Source of the DNA: Candidatus Peregrinibacteria bacterium
GTDB lineage: Bacteria; Patescibacteriota; Gracilibacteria; Peribacterales; Peribacteraceae
Direction of reading: 5' to 3'
Assembly (NCBI GenBank): GCA_030649955.1
Contig: JAUSFD010000024.1
Location: forward strand, 108,211 to 172,210
DNA length: 64,000 nt
Below, one piece after another: positions 8,337-16,424 of this stretch. The notes beneath the pieces are model-generated. The model saw nothing but the letters and a program-made list of their open reading frames with translations. It ran no database searches and was not told the DNA's origin. The stretch's first letter is position 1. Every line of letters begins with the position of its first letter. The position numbers were made by a program, and so were the translations under genes.

Positions 8337-9377
8337 ACAGGCTACCACTCGCATCCGCATCTCCCGGCTCTTCCCTTCTGCTGTACCAAGGCGGAAGCGG
8401 TACTCCCCTTCTCCAGAGGGTGTGAGCGTGTAGTGCTCTCCGGGATGAATCCACTCCTGCAGACGTACGCTGTTCCCATCAGGGTAGATGACGGATTTGA
8501 CGACGAAGGGAACACTTGCGCGCAGCGTCAGGACCTCACCCATTGGCATCGTGTGAGGAATGCCACCGTCGAGGCGCACGGACTTCGTGATGCGCTGCTG
8601 CATACGCTTCTCCACCGAGCAAGATCGCGAAACGGATGCATCGCCGAGTCGCTCGAAGCGCGCCATGAACTTCCCCTTGCTCCTCTCTTCGATGCTCGTG
8701 AACGCGGCGAGGCTCAAGTCCATGTCACGCCCTTCGACGAAGGGGCCACGGTCGTTGATGCGTACGGTGACGCTCTTGCCATTCGAAACATTCGTGACGC
8801 GGACGAGCGTGTTGTGCGGGAACGTCCGGTGCGCCGCGGTGAGTGCGTGCATATCGAAGGTCTCGCCGAACGCCGTCCCCTTCCCGTGGAACTTCTCCGC
8901 GTAGAGGCTCACCTCGTGCTCCTCCTCCCGGAGCATCGTATCCAGCCGCTGCATGAGGAGCGTGAGCTCTTCCTGTGTCAGCGACTTGTCGAGAGTTGCA
9001 GGATTCTCGGCGTGGGCGAGAGGGTAGCGTTCGAGAAGCACGGGGAGGTCTACCATCTGCGCATCCTCAATCGCGGCAACGCTCCGAGTTCGGTAGAGCC
9101 AGAGGAGTGCATCGCGCAGCGTGAGTTTCGCATCGGGTTCAAAGCTCGGCGTCGTGTCGAGAATCCCACGGTACTTCGCGAACGTGATCTCTGTGAAACC
9201 CGCGGAGCCCGCAGGGACGTCGTCGTACGGTTTCTCCCGTGTCGATGTCGCAGGGCGTTGGATACTCTGCCACAGCTGAAGGAAGCCCTCGCGCCTGCTG
9301 ATTTCCCCCTCCGCCGCACTGGCTATGATCGGCAAGACACAGCAGAAAACGCCGGTCAGGACGGTAACAGTACGCAT
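8331..9377 (-). CDS. Secreted RlpA-like double-psi beta-barrel protein
   Basis: From the ATG at 9377 the protein has a signal peptide (MRTVTVLTGVFCCVLPIIASAA) and one of the few convincing Shine-Dalgarno sequences here (GGTGGA, four bases before the ATG). Residues of about 20-110 resemble S-layer-homology segments. The central domain (SLYAEKFHGKGTAFGE ... HRTFPHNTLVRVTN ... VRINDRGPF) is the RlpA/DPBB fold with the conserved H and D of the lytic transglycosylase family. The C-terminal part looks beta-rich and is unassigned. It likely acts on peptidoglycan outside the membrane. Confidence 0.85.
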   Translation of the reverse strand: MRTVTVLTGVFCCVLPIIASAAEGEISRREGFLQLWQSIQRPATSTREKPYDDVPAGSAGFTEITFAKYRGILDTTPSFEPDAKLTLRDALLWLYRTRSVAAIEDAQMVDLPVLLERYPLAHAENPATLDKSLTQEELTLLMQRLDTMLREEEHEVSLYAEKFHGKGTAFGETFDMHALTAAHRTFPHNTLVRVTNVSNGKSVTVRINDRGPFVEGRDMDLSLAAFTSIEERSKGKFMARFERLGDASVSRSCSVEKRMQQRITKSVRLDGGIPHTMPMGEVLTLRASVPFVVKSVIYPDGNSVRLQEWIHPGEHYTLTPSGEGEYRFRLGTAEGKSREMRMRVVACG

Positions 9378-9527
9378 CAGTTCCACCATGCAGATGGGAT
9401 CCCGAAAGTACAATGGTCAGAGCGAGTGAATGTGGGCTCGTCGCCAACACCTCAACAAAACCCATGAGGGCGGGCATACGTGCCCGCCGACTGAATGAAC
9501 ATCACATCCCGGTTGGGGAAATCTCCA

Positions 9528-10895
9528 TTACAGAACTTTCCACCCGTTCGCGCGCACGAGTTTGTAAGCGCTCCTCCGCTGAGCGCGCCTCACGGATGCG
9601 AGAGTTGCAGGACCCGCAATGCCCGCACCGCGATCGGTGATCGACGTGATGATGCCTGCAGCAATCTGGTACGTGCGCAGCGCTTCCTCTGTCACCTCTC
9701 CGAAGAGTCCACTGATCCGCTCCTCCGGGAAGTATCCCTGCTCAGTGAGGAATGTCTGGAGGGCAGTGACATCCTTCCCACGATCCCCCTTCGAGAGAAA
9801 CTTTCCGATCGTGCGGCCGCGCTCGGCGAGGAGGAGATCGATTTTCCGCAGGGCAATGAGGCGCTCTGCGTACGTCTCCGCGTGCATCCTCCGCCAGCGT
9901 ACCGTGAGCACTGCGAGCGTGCGCGGACCGATACGACCTGCCCCGGGCATCGATGCATCACCAACGAGACCTGCTTCCATTTGGAATTGCAGGATCGCAT
10001 TGAAGAGTGCGTCGTCGTACACACCGTTCGTGCGGCCGCTATAGTAGCCGAGCGCGCGGAGTGTGCGCTGTGCTGTGCCCACTGTCTGCTCACTGCTCGT
10101 CCGCTCAACAGTCGTCGGAATGGGGAACGTCGCGGTCTTCCTCCGGACAGCAGCGACGAGGAACGCGGCACTCCTCTCCGAGAGGGCATCCTGCGGTTCC
10201 GCGGTGAGTCCGTAATCGGTGAGGAATGCGCGGAATGCATCCGCTGTTTCTTCGCCGAAGAATCCCGTGATAGATCGCGGGAAGTATCCCGCGTCACGCA
10301 GGTGCTCCTGCAGGAGCTGTACGGAAGGACCGCGATCCCCTTTCTTTGGCCTCAGCGCGAGCAAATCAGGATCAAGAGCCATGAAGGGTTTCAGGATATC
10401 CAGGGGGGAAGCGAGTGAGAGGAGATCGAGGGATTCTCCCGGCTGCGCGGTGCCCGGTGGGTACACCGTTCCGCGCACGCGCTGCACACCGAAGGCGAGA
10501 GCACGCGCGAGTCCCTCCTCCCCATGACCAACCCACAGATCGAGACGGTGCACGCCATCTTCGAGGACGCGAATTGCGCCGCCACGATCGTGCACGGTCA
10601 CTGACCCGATGCCGGGAAGGATGATGCGCGTGCCAAAGGGATACGTTGCAGGCGCAGCGGCCATGCCCGCGTAGACCTCTGTACCATCAGCACCGCGAAG
10701 ACCTTCACCATTCAGAACCTTGTCCTGCGCATAGGTGCCGGTGACGTAGCAACACTGGTCCGCCAGCGGCGAGTAGTACGCCGTAATCATGAAGTCCTGC
10801 TCCCACGGTGCGTCGGGAACTTCCTGCGCAGCAATGTGCAGTGGCGTGAGGAGCGCACAAACTAGCGTCAGTGCTGTGAGTTTATGTGTGTGCAT
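9528..10895 (-). CDS. Secreted 3D-domain protein with peptidoglycan-binding repeats
   Basis: After a signal peptide (MHTHKLTALTLVCALLTPLHIAAQ), residues of about 35-135 match the 3D/MltA-C barrel (ITAYYSP, YPFGTRIILPGIGSVTVHDRGG, LDLWVG with conserved Asp residues). Three PG_binding_1-type repeats follow: GDRGPSVQLLQEHLRDAGYF, a second around TVGTAQRTLRALGYYSGRTNG, and GDRGKDVTALQTFLTEQGYF. It is probably a wall-associated glycan-cleaving or wall-binding protein. The start at 10895 is chosen because a TACAAT -10 box ends ten bases upstream (10906-10911); an in-frame ATG at 10907 overlaps that box. Confidence 0.85.
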   Translation of the reverse strand: MHTHKLTALTLVCALLTPLHIAAQEVPDAPWEQDFMITAYYSPLADQCCYVTGTYAQDKVLNGEGLRGADGTEVYAGMAAAPATYPFGTRIILPGIGSVTVHDRGGAIRVLEDGVHRLDLWVGHGEEGLARALAFGVQRVRGTVYPPGTAQPGESLDLLSLASPLDILKPFMALDPDLLALRPKKGDRGPSVQLLQEHLRDAGYFPRSITGFFGEETADAFRAFLTDYGLTAEPQDALSERSAAFLVAAVRRKTATFPIPTTVERTSSEQTVGTAQRTLRALGYYSGRTNGVYDDALFNAILQFQMEAGLVGDASMPGAGRIGPRTLAVLTVRWRRMHAETYAERLIALRKIDLLLAERGRTIGKFLSKGDRGKDVTALQTFLTEQGYFPEERISGLFGEVTEEALRTYQIAAGIITSITDRGAGIAGPATLASVRRAQRRSAYKLVRANGWKVL

Positions 10896-10948
10896 GTATC
10901 CGGTCATTGTAGCACAAATCTGGGCGACAGTCTCGGCTTCCCTGAGAA

Positions 10949-11012
10949 GGGAACAGGGAACCGAATATCAGGGAACAGGAGCCTGTTATTCTGTTCCCTG
11001 TTCCCGGTTCCC
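10949..11012. repeat. GGGAACA-unit hairpin element
   Basis: The left arm is at 10949-10979 (GGGAACAGGGAACC and GGGAACAGG units) and the right arm at 10990-11012 (CTGTTCCCTGTTCCC then GGTTCCC). It follows the M24 peptidase stop codon (minus strand) and precedes the promoter region of the 3D-domain gene. Confidence 0.8.
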
Positions 11013-11016
11013 TCGT

Positions 11017-12012
11017 CTACCGCACTATCACCATATCCTCCAACCGCATCCCGAACTTGCCGGGGAAGTAGACCCCGGGTTCGATGGTGATCACTTCTCC
11101 TGCGAGTAATTTGCGATCTGGTGCCTTCTCCGAGAGCGACACTCCCTCGTGGATCTCCAGCCCGACTCCGTGACCGAGGGAGTGAGTGAACGCATTCTCG
11201 ATACCGTATTGCCTGAGAACTTCACGCGCCTTGCGATCGAGTGCTCGCGTGTTCACACCAGCCCGGACGAGGGACTTCGCCGCTTCCTTCGCTTCGGTGA
11301 GGGCGCGGTACATCCTCTCCTCTTCCGCAGTCGGTCGCGTGGTGAAATACACTTCACTCCTGTCGGCGCAGTACCCTTGCACTTGAGCACCCACATCGAT
11401 CTGCACGATGTGCCCCTTCTGGAGCGCGCGCGATGTAGGCGCATGGTGAGGGCTACTGGTGTGCGTGCCGAATGCGACGATGGGATCGAATGCGAGTCCA
11501 TCTGCTCCGAGTTCGAGTGCCCAGATCTTGAGCTTGCGCGCGACCTGCTCCTCGGTGATTCCCTTGCGGAGTGCGGAGGGCACTCTTCGCAGGAGCTCCA
11601 CCGTAATCTTGTGTGCGCGGCGGATCTGCTTGAGCTCGCTCTCCTCCTTCGCGCGGCGGAATTCCGCGACGACCCCCTCTGTTTGTACAAATTTTGTGTT
11701 CGGGAATTTCCTCTTCCACAAGCGAAGACGTTGGACCGTGACCGTCTCTGATTCGATCCCGCACTCCCGCAGTGGCTTCAGGAGGGCCTGTGTCTCTGCC
11801 CCGTCGGCAACGGTCCAGCCCTCTGGGAGGGTGCGCTGCGCCCGCTCCGTGTAGCGAGCGTCGGTGATGAGGGTTTGTCGGCGCCCCGCGAGGAGCACAA
11901 TTCCCGCAGTGAGAGCCATTCCCGTGAGGTAGCGGACGTTCGTCAAGTCAGAGACCAGGAAGGCCTGCGTGCCAGCCGAACGGAGCAGGGGTTGAGGGGT
12001 GCGTGGACGCAT
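11017..12012 (-). CDS. M24-family metallopeptidase (Xaa-Pro aminopeptidase type)
   Basis: This protein probably removes N-terminal residues next to proline from peptides. The N-terminal creatinase-like domain (about 1-120) precedes the pita-bread catalytic domain. The five metal ligands are visible: Asp in VQIDVGA, Asp in CADRSEV, His in LGHGVGLEIHE, Glu in ITIEPGVY and Glu in MRLEDM. The chain ends five residues after the last ligand motif, a little shorter than most PepP/PepQ proteins (331 residues). No Shine-Dalgarno sequence is seen. It diverges from the pilin-like gene. Confidence 0.92.
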   Translation of the reverse strand: MRPRTPQPLLRSAGTQAFLVSDLTNVRYLTGMALTAGIVLLAGRRQTLITDARYTERAQRTLPEGWTVADGAETQALLKPLRECGIESETVTVQRLRLWKRKFPNTKFVQTEGVVAEFRRAKEESELKQIRRAHKITVELLRRVPSALRKGITEEQVARKLKIWALELGADGLAFDPIVAFGTHTSSPHHAPTSRALQKGHIVQIDVGAQVQGYCADRSEVYFTTRPTAEEERMYRALTEAKEAAKSLVRAGVNTRALDRKAREVLRQYGIENAFTHSLGHGVGLEIHEGVSLSEKAPDRKLLAGEVITIEPGVYFPGKFGMRLEDMVIVR

Positions 12013-12081
12013 GGAGGAGGTGGATTGGAAGCGGTTTTTATGCTATCATAGAGAGAGAAAAACACACTCCCCTCAAGACGT

Positions 12082-12477
12082 ATGCAGAAGCACTCCCTCC
12101 GCACGTTCCTCAGCGTTGCACGCATCACCCTCATGGTCTTCGTCTTCGGCGTCAGCGGGGCTACCGCGAGCGTCTTCAGAGGGGATGGCCTCGAGGCGGG
12201 TAAGAACTTCGCGAGATCCATTCCAGGAATCTCGAAGACTGACGATCCCCGCATGGCGGCACAGAACGTCCTCATTGCCATCATGGACTACCTTGCACTC
12301 GCGGGGGTCATCGCCATCATCGTCGCCGGCTTCTACCTGATCCTCGGCATGGGCTCAGATACATCCCGTGACAAGGCGAAGACGATCATCATCTACGTCA
12401 TCGTGGGCCTCCTCATCGTCCTCTTCGCTCGCGTCATTGTGACCTTCGTCACGCAGTACATCGCCTCTCAGGTCTGA
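12082..12477 (+). CDS. T4SS pilin-like membrane protein (VirB2/TrbC type)
   Basis: The 131-residue protein has a signal-like N-terminus (SVARITLMVFVFGVSGATAS) and two later transmembrane helices (LALAGVIAIIVAGFYLILGM and IIIYVIVGLLIVLFARVIV) joined by a short polar loop. That is the layout of VirB2/TrbC pilins and of the T4SS_pilin family (PF18895) common in CPR bacteria. It probably works with the two T4SS-type ATPases at 5.6-8.2 kb and 31.4-33.9 kb. The ATG is about 32 bases after a TGCTATCAT box. The next gene begins 14 bases downstream, so the two form an operon. Confidence 0.75.
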   Translation: MQKHSLRTFLSVARITLMVFVFGVSGATASVFRGDGLEAGKNFARSIPGISKTDDPRMAAQNVLIAIMDYLALAGVIAIIVAGFYLILGMGSDTSRDKAKTIIIYVIVGLLIVLFARVIVTFVTQYIASQV

Positions 12478-12491
12478 GCTCGCGTCCCTCT

Positions 12492-14999
12492 ATGCGCATC
12501 TTCCGCACCCTCAACCGCTGGCTCCGGGGAGCACTCCTCCTCGCCATCGCGGCGGCCCTGGTGCCAGTGGGCGGTGTGCGCGACGGGGCAACGCTCTTCG
12601 AGAATGGATTGAAGGCGGCTGCGTCCCTCATCACCTCTTCGCACGCAGCGGCACCTGAGGAGGAGAAGATCGGCATCCAAGTGGGGGAGGTGTTCGAGAT
12701 CATGGGAGTCGCGAGCATTCCGGAGCCGCAGTTCAGCTGGGTGCTGATTCAGGATCGCAGCTTCATTGCCGCGGGTCGCGAGCAGCACTTCCGCGTCCGC
12801 TTGAGCAGACCGGGAAAGCACACCCTCGATGCGAACATCTACTCCACCACAGCAGAGGTGCAGTTCCGCAAATCGATTCTCCTCGATGTGCAGCCCTTCC
12901 AGGACAACGGTCCTGGCTTCGCGACGGGAGGCAACCTCCCGGTGCCTGAAGACCCCTCGACCATCGTGCTCACCGACCCCTCCACACTGCGCGGCTCGAT
13001 GGTGATCCCGAAAGACCGGGAGATCGTGCGCATCGTCCATGCTCGCACGGACATCGAAGAGCTCACCATCGACCTCGATACGACTGTCGATGCGGATGAG
13101 GATGGCAATCCGGCGAACGACAACGACACTGCGAAAACCTTCATCCGCACGGAACGCACGCCGCTCTTCCTCTGGTTCACCACTCTCCCGGAACCGCGGA
13201 CAATCCGCGTCACGGCGAAGCTCACCGACGGTGGCACACTCTCGCAGGAGATCCGCTTGAGCGTGGGCGTCCCCCCTAGCGAAGTCGTCACATCCGACGA
13301 CATCAGCGCACTGGAGACGCCCGATGGCACGGTGCTCTTCACTCTGCGTACAGAGAATCCCTTCCCGGAAACACCGCTCCTGTACGAGTGGTCATTCGGT
13401 GACGGCGAGTGGAGCATGCTGACTACCCCGGAGCACCGGTACGCCCAATCCGGGAGCTACACGGTGCACGTCGATGTCGTAAATCTGGGAACGGGGCAGG
13501 TGATCTACTCCGGAGATTCTCCCATCACCGTAGCGAAGGGCGGACCACGCATTCCCGTGCCAACGCAGCCGACTCCTGGCACAGGAGGAGAGCAGCCCGA
13601 ACCGAGTGGCGGCGGCGGAGGGAGCATCCTGCGGTACATCGTCATCGCCGTGATCGTCCTCCTCGTGGCGATGATCATTGGAGCCCTCATCGCATTCCTC
13701 TGGAAGTTCTGGAGAAATAGGCGCGGCGGTTCCCTGCAGGAGACATTTGAAGCGATGGAATCGAAGATTATGGAGAAAGAGGGAAGTGGCACTCCTGGAA
13801 ATATCATTGATGTAGCGCCACCGCTGGAACTCACACGGTCTCAGCAAACAGAGGGATCCGCACCGCCAGAACCGGTACAGGAGGCGCCGTCATTCGCCCC
13901 CCCACCGCCACCTCCTTCCACCCCTGGGGTAAACATCGACGAAGCTCCTGCGTGGCTGAAGAGCGGACTCTCATCGAGCGGGCCTGCGGAAGCAGCCGTG
14001 GAACCTCCACCAACTCCTGAGCCCACACCCCCACCTCCATCCGCTCCGCCAGAATCTCCTGCTCCTCTTCCAACGGAATCGATCCCGGAGACGCCCATGA
14101 GCTCCACCTCTGCTCCTGCAGAGGAGAGCACACTCCCTCCGTGGTTGCAGCAAGATGCGAGTCCTCCGCCATCGACACTGGAACCATCGCCACCGTCCAC
14201 TCCTCCCGAACTCGCACCATCAGACGGTCCTGTCCCCTCGTGGCTGCAACCATCTGCGCCCACTGAGGAACCAGCTCCTCCTCCTTCGCCTCCAGAACCT
14301 CCACCCGCAGAAGCCCCCACAGTCCCCGAAACACCTGAACCCACTGAGCCACCTCCTCAGACTCCCACTCCCGAACCCGTCCCCACTCCGGAACCTCCAC
14401 CTCCCCCTCTGCCCACTCCGGCACCGGAACCCGCTTCGAGTGCGATGGAGGAGAGCACCCCATCTGCGGAAACGTCGACAGAACCGGAGCTGCCCGCTCC
14501 CGCGCCTGAGCCATCTACTCCACCACCCACACTCCCCGCTGCAACACCTTTCGCGTCTCTCCCCGCACCGACTCCTCCACCCGCTCTCCCGCCTCCCGTC
14601 ACGTTAGCACCAGCAGCGATGGTGAATCCGGGGAAGACGGAAGAGCAGCTGGCCCGCGAGCGTGAGCGCAAGCGTCGCAAGCGTCACCGCTACCAGGAGA
14701 ACCTCAAGCGTCGGAAGGCAGAAGCCGTGACGAGTCCCACTGCAACCGTTCCTGCGCCAGCACAAGTGTTGGAAAAGGAGACCCCGCCCTCAGTTCCTGT
14801 TGCACCCAAACTAGCAGCACCCAAGCCTATGGTCGATATACCTCCGGTCAAACCGAAAGCTCCTGAGAAGAAACCGAAGAGCGACGACACGACCATCGCA
14901 ATCATCCGTGCTGATAGCCTGGAGCAGCAGAAACCTGTGAAGAAAACCCCGAGGAAGAAAGCGGACGAGGGCGGAAAGGGCACAAAGAAAGCTGCGTGA
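12492..14999 (+). CDS. Secreted/membrane protein with PKD-like domain and long Pro-rich tail
   Basis: The 835-residue protein has an N-terminal hydrophobic anchor (ALLLAIAAALVPVGGV). Beta-rich domains follow, including a PKD-like one near 270-350 (YEWSFGDGEW, PEHRYAQSGSYTVHVDV). A strong transmembrane helix lies near 385-410 (YIVIAVIVLLVAMIIGALIAF), then a cytoplasmic-side region of about 300 residues rich in Pro, Ser, Thr and Glu with APAWLKSGL/LPPWLQQ/VPSWLQP repeats, and a Lys/Arg-rich tail (RERKRRKRHRYQENLKRRK). The three (A/P)xWL(K/Q) segments are short linear motifs spaced about 60 and 40 residues apart. It may be a scaffold of a secretion or adhesion system, given the pilin-like gene upstream; function unknown. 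Confidence 0.75.
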   Translation: MRIFRTLNRWLRGALLLAIAAALVPVGGVRDGATLFENGLKAAASLITSSHAAAPEEEKIGIQVGEVFEIMGVASIPEPQFSWVLIQDRSFIAAGREQHFRVRLSRPGKHTLDANIYSTTAEVQFRKSILLDVQPFQDNGPGFATGGNLPVPEDPSTIVLTDPSTLRGSMVIPKDREIVRIVHARTDIEELTIDLDTTVDADEDGNPANDNDTAKTFIRTERTPLFLWFTTLPEPRTIRVTAKLTDGGTLSQEIRLSVGVPPSEVVTSDDISALETPDGTVLFTLRTENPFPETPLLYEWSFGDGEWSMLTTPEHRYAQSGSYTVHVDVVNLGTGQVIYSGDSPITVAKGGPRIPVPTQPTPGTGGEQPEPSGGGGGSILRYIVIAVIVLLVAMIIGALIAFLWKFWRNRRGGSLQETFEAMESKIMEKEGSGTPGNIIDVAPPLELTRSQQTEGSAPPEPVQEAPSFAPPPPPPSTPGVNIDEAPAWLKSGLSSSGPAEAAVEPPPTPEPTPPPPSAPPESPAPLPTESIPETPMSSTSAPAEESTLPPWLQQDASPPPSTLEPSPPSTPPELAPSDGPVPSWLQPSAPTEEPAPPPSPPEPPPAEAPTVPETPEPTEPPPQTPTPEPVPTPEPPPPPLPTPAPEPASSAMEESTPSAETSTEPELPAPAPEPSTPPPTLPAATPFASLPAPTPPPALPPPVTLAPAAMVNPGKTEEQLARERERKRRKRHRYQENLKRRKAEAVTSPTATVPAPAQVLEKETPPSVPVAPKLAAPKPMVDIPPVKPKAPEKKPKSDDTTIAIIRADSLEQQKPVKKTPRKKADEGGKGTKKAA

Positions 15000-15033
15000 C
15001 GGAAAGCCTCAAATAGCTTAGGATGCCCTGCGC

Positions 15034-15049
15034 GTGGCGGGCGTAGCTC
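15034..15049 (+). pseudogene. 5' fragment of tRNA-His
   Basis: GTGGCGGGCGTAGCTC repeats the first bases of the intact tRNA-His (from the base just before G-1) and then diverges. It is the first of three copies of this 5' end within 600 bases. The following 110 bases (to about 15160) show no gene. Confidence 0.6.
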
Positions 15050-15164
15050 CCACCTTCGCCCTTTTCAAACATCGTTCGAGGCTGATGCAGTTGTTCCCTC
15101 CTCTGTGCAAGGCTACGGTGGGCGAGCAGTTGGACAAGTCTGCTTTCATTCCTCGTTTTCTCGT

Positions 15165-15268
15165 GGCGGGCGTAGCTCAGTTGGGCCCGAAGGGCGCCCT
15201 TCGGGCTTAGAGCGTCTGGGGCCGAAGGCCGGTCTTAGACCCTCCAGAAGGTAGTGAGGTACTCTTGA
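15165..15268 (+). pseudogene. Decayed tRNA-His copy with two hairpin insertions
   Basis: The copy matches the intact tRNA-His from G-1 through the D-arm (to 15184). It is then broken by a perfect 22-base palindrome at 15185-15206 (arms GCCCGAAGGGC/GCCCTTCGGGC) placed in the D-loop. It resumes with TTAGAGCGTCTGG (15207-15219), and is broken again in the anticodon loop by about 22 bases of two mini-hairpins (GGCC-GAA-GGCC and GGTC-TTA-GACC, 15220-15241). CCAGAAGGT then resumes, followed by a degraded T-arm. It lacks a usable anticodon loop and a paired 3' acceptor strand, so it is very unlikely to be charged. Confidence 0.75.
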
Positions 15269-15271
15269 AAT

Positions 15272-15556
15272 ATGGCATTCGTATACATGCTCTGGAGCGA
15301 GAAAGATAACGGCTGGTACATCGGAAAGACGAAACGCTTGTTCTATGAGAGATTTTTAGAACATACTGCCGGAAAGGTCAGGTCAACGAAATTCCGTCGA
15401 CCATTGCTCCTCGCATACATTGAGGAGATACTTGATGGTAATGAGCAGAAACGAGAGCACTTTCTGAAGCATCCAAGTGGATACACTCAGAAACTTCGAA
15501 TCACAGAGCTCTTGATTATGAGAAAAAGCGAATGGCCGATTAGGGGTCCTGTCTAA
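15272..15556 (+). CDS. GIY-YIG domain nuclease
   Basis: The 94-residue protein belongs to the short GIY-YIG (UPF0213/YhbQ-like) nuclease group: VYMLWSEKDNGWYIGKT carries the two-strand core, R and H in YERFLEHTAGK follow, then STKFRRPLLLAYIEE, and KREHFLKHPSG near the end includes the usual EK/EH metal-binding position. The tract is lower in GC than its neighbours. It lies between a decayed and an intact copy of tRNA-His, which looks like a mobile-element arrangement. The ATG follows a weak TACTCT box by six bases. Confidence 0.88.
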   Translation: MAFVYMLWSEKDNGWYIGKTKRLFYERFLEHTAGKVRSTKFRRPLLLAYIEEILDGNEQKREHFLKHPSGYTQKLRITELLIMRKSEWPIRGPV

Positions 15557-15558
15557 GA

Positions 15559-15574
15559 AAAGAACATGTTCTTT
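15559..15574. repeat. Perfect 16-base palindrome after the GIY-YIG gene
   Basis: AAAGAACATGTTCTTT begins two bases after the GIY-YIG stop codon and covers the -35 area of the tRNA-His promoter. It could be a short terminator stem or an operator. Confidence 0.55.
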
Positions 15575-15592
15575 CTATCTTCGCATCTACCC

Positions 15593-15598
15593 TATAAT
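15593..15598 (+). promoter_or_regulatory. -10 box of tRNA-His
   Basis: A consensus TATAAT ends 14 bases before G-1 of tRNA-His. The -35 position (about 15570-15575) reads TCTTTC and overlaps the palindrome at 15559-15574. The decayed copy at 15165 has no such box upstream. Confidence 0.6.
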
Positions 15599-15611
15599 AT
15601 TGGCTCATCGT

Positions 15612-15689
15612 GGCGGGCGTAGCTCAGTTGGTTAGAGCGTCTGGCTGTGGCCCAGAAGGTCGTGGGTTCAATTCCCATCGCTCGCCCCA
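15612..15689 (+). tRNA. tRNA-His (GTG anticodon)
   Basis: A full cloverleaf can be drawn. The extra G-1 (15612) faces C73 (15686), the 7-bp acceptor is GCGGGCG/CGCTCGC, and the D-arm is AGCTCAGTTGGTTAGAGC. The anticodon stem TCTGG/CCAGA encloses CTGTGGC with anticodon GTG, and the T-arm is GTGGG-TTCAATT-CCCAT. CCA is encoded at 15687-15689. G-1 with C73 is the identity pair of bacterial tRNA-His. It lies 735 bases upstream of hisS, the synthetase that charges it. Confidence 0.97.
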
Positions 15690-16214
15690 CTACTCTCCAC
15701 TCTGCGGCACCAACTGCGGGAGGAGTATTTTCTCGACGTCCGCGAGGACTTTCTGATCCACGGAAGTCGTGGTGAGGAAGATCGCGCTCTCCTCATTCTG
15801 AATGCGACACCAGTGCACGACTTTGTACGTTCGCACGAGGTCTGCATAGCGGTAGAAGGTCGTCTTCGAGGGGCCGATGGAGAGCGGTATCACATCCTCT
15901 GCCCTTCGCTTCCCGGGACACTCTTCCTTGGGGCCCTTCGCGATAGTGACGGCATCACCCAGAAGGTCATTGGCACTCCGGGCAGTGACTTCCCCATTCA
16001 CCAAACCGATGGTGATCGACTCGTCCGAAACTTCTTTGACCCCCCAGCCATCGGGGAGCATCACCGTCCAGTTCAAGACTGCTCCACTCGCGGTGCGCGC
16101 AAGATTCCCCTCATCAGCCTGGTTTCCCTTCCACGCATCGAAGAGCAACCAGAGGAGTCCCAGGAGGAGTGCGAGCAGAAGGAGGAGCCGGATGCGTCGT
16201 GAGCCCGATGTCAT
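15690..16214 (-). CDS. Membrane-anchored protein of unknown function
   Basis: From the ATG at 16214 the protein is MTSGSRRIRLLLLLALLLGLLWLLF, a single N-terminal transmembrane helix, followed by about 145 extracytoplasmic residues. It has two cysteines (ECPG, HWCR) that could pair, and a strand-rich pattern (LNWTVMLPDGWGVKEVSDESITI). The pattern is reminiscent of small PsbP/lipoprotein-like modules, but I cannot assign it. The stop codon directly abuts the CCA end of tRNA-His on the other strand. Confidence 0.6.
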   Translation of the reverse strand: MTSGSRRIRLLLLLALLLGLLWLLFDAWKGNQADEGNLARTASGAVLNWTVMLPDGWGVKEVSDESITIGLVNGEVTARSANDLLGDAVTIAKGPKEECPGKRRAEDVIPLSIGPSKTTFYRYADLVRTYKVVHWCRIQNEESAIFLTTTSVDQKVLADVEKILLPQLVPQSGE

Positions 16215-16424
16215 CGCACTCACAGTGCACGGGAAGCGACGGACAGGCAAGGATCCTTCCCCTTCCCAATGGAGAGAACAGATGGTAGGATCGGTGCTTG
16301 ATAGCGTGCCATCGAGATGGTACGAACCCTCTTTCCTGTATTTCCGAGCCACAATTCCGCCCGCCAACCCCGCTCTGCAAGGCTACGCGGGGTCTCCGGG
16401 TCATTGCTCCTCTCCTGCACTCTG

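Noticed and set aside
12492..14999. Cytochrome or energy-transducing TonB-like protein from the proline-rich tail
   Set aside because: Pro-rich content alone is not evidence; no TonB box or C-terminal domain is seen and the topology is the wrong way round.
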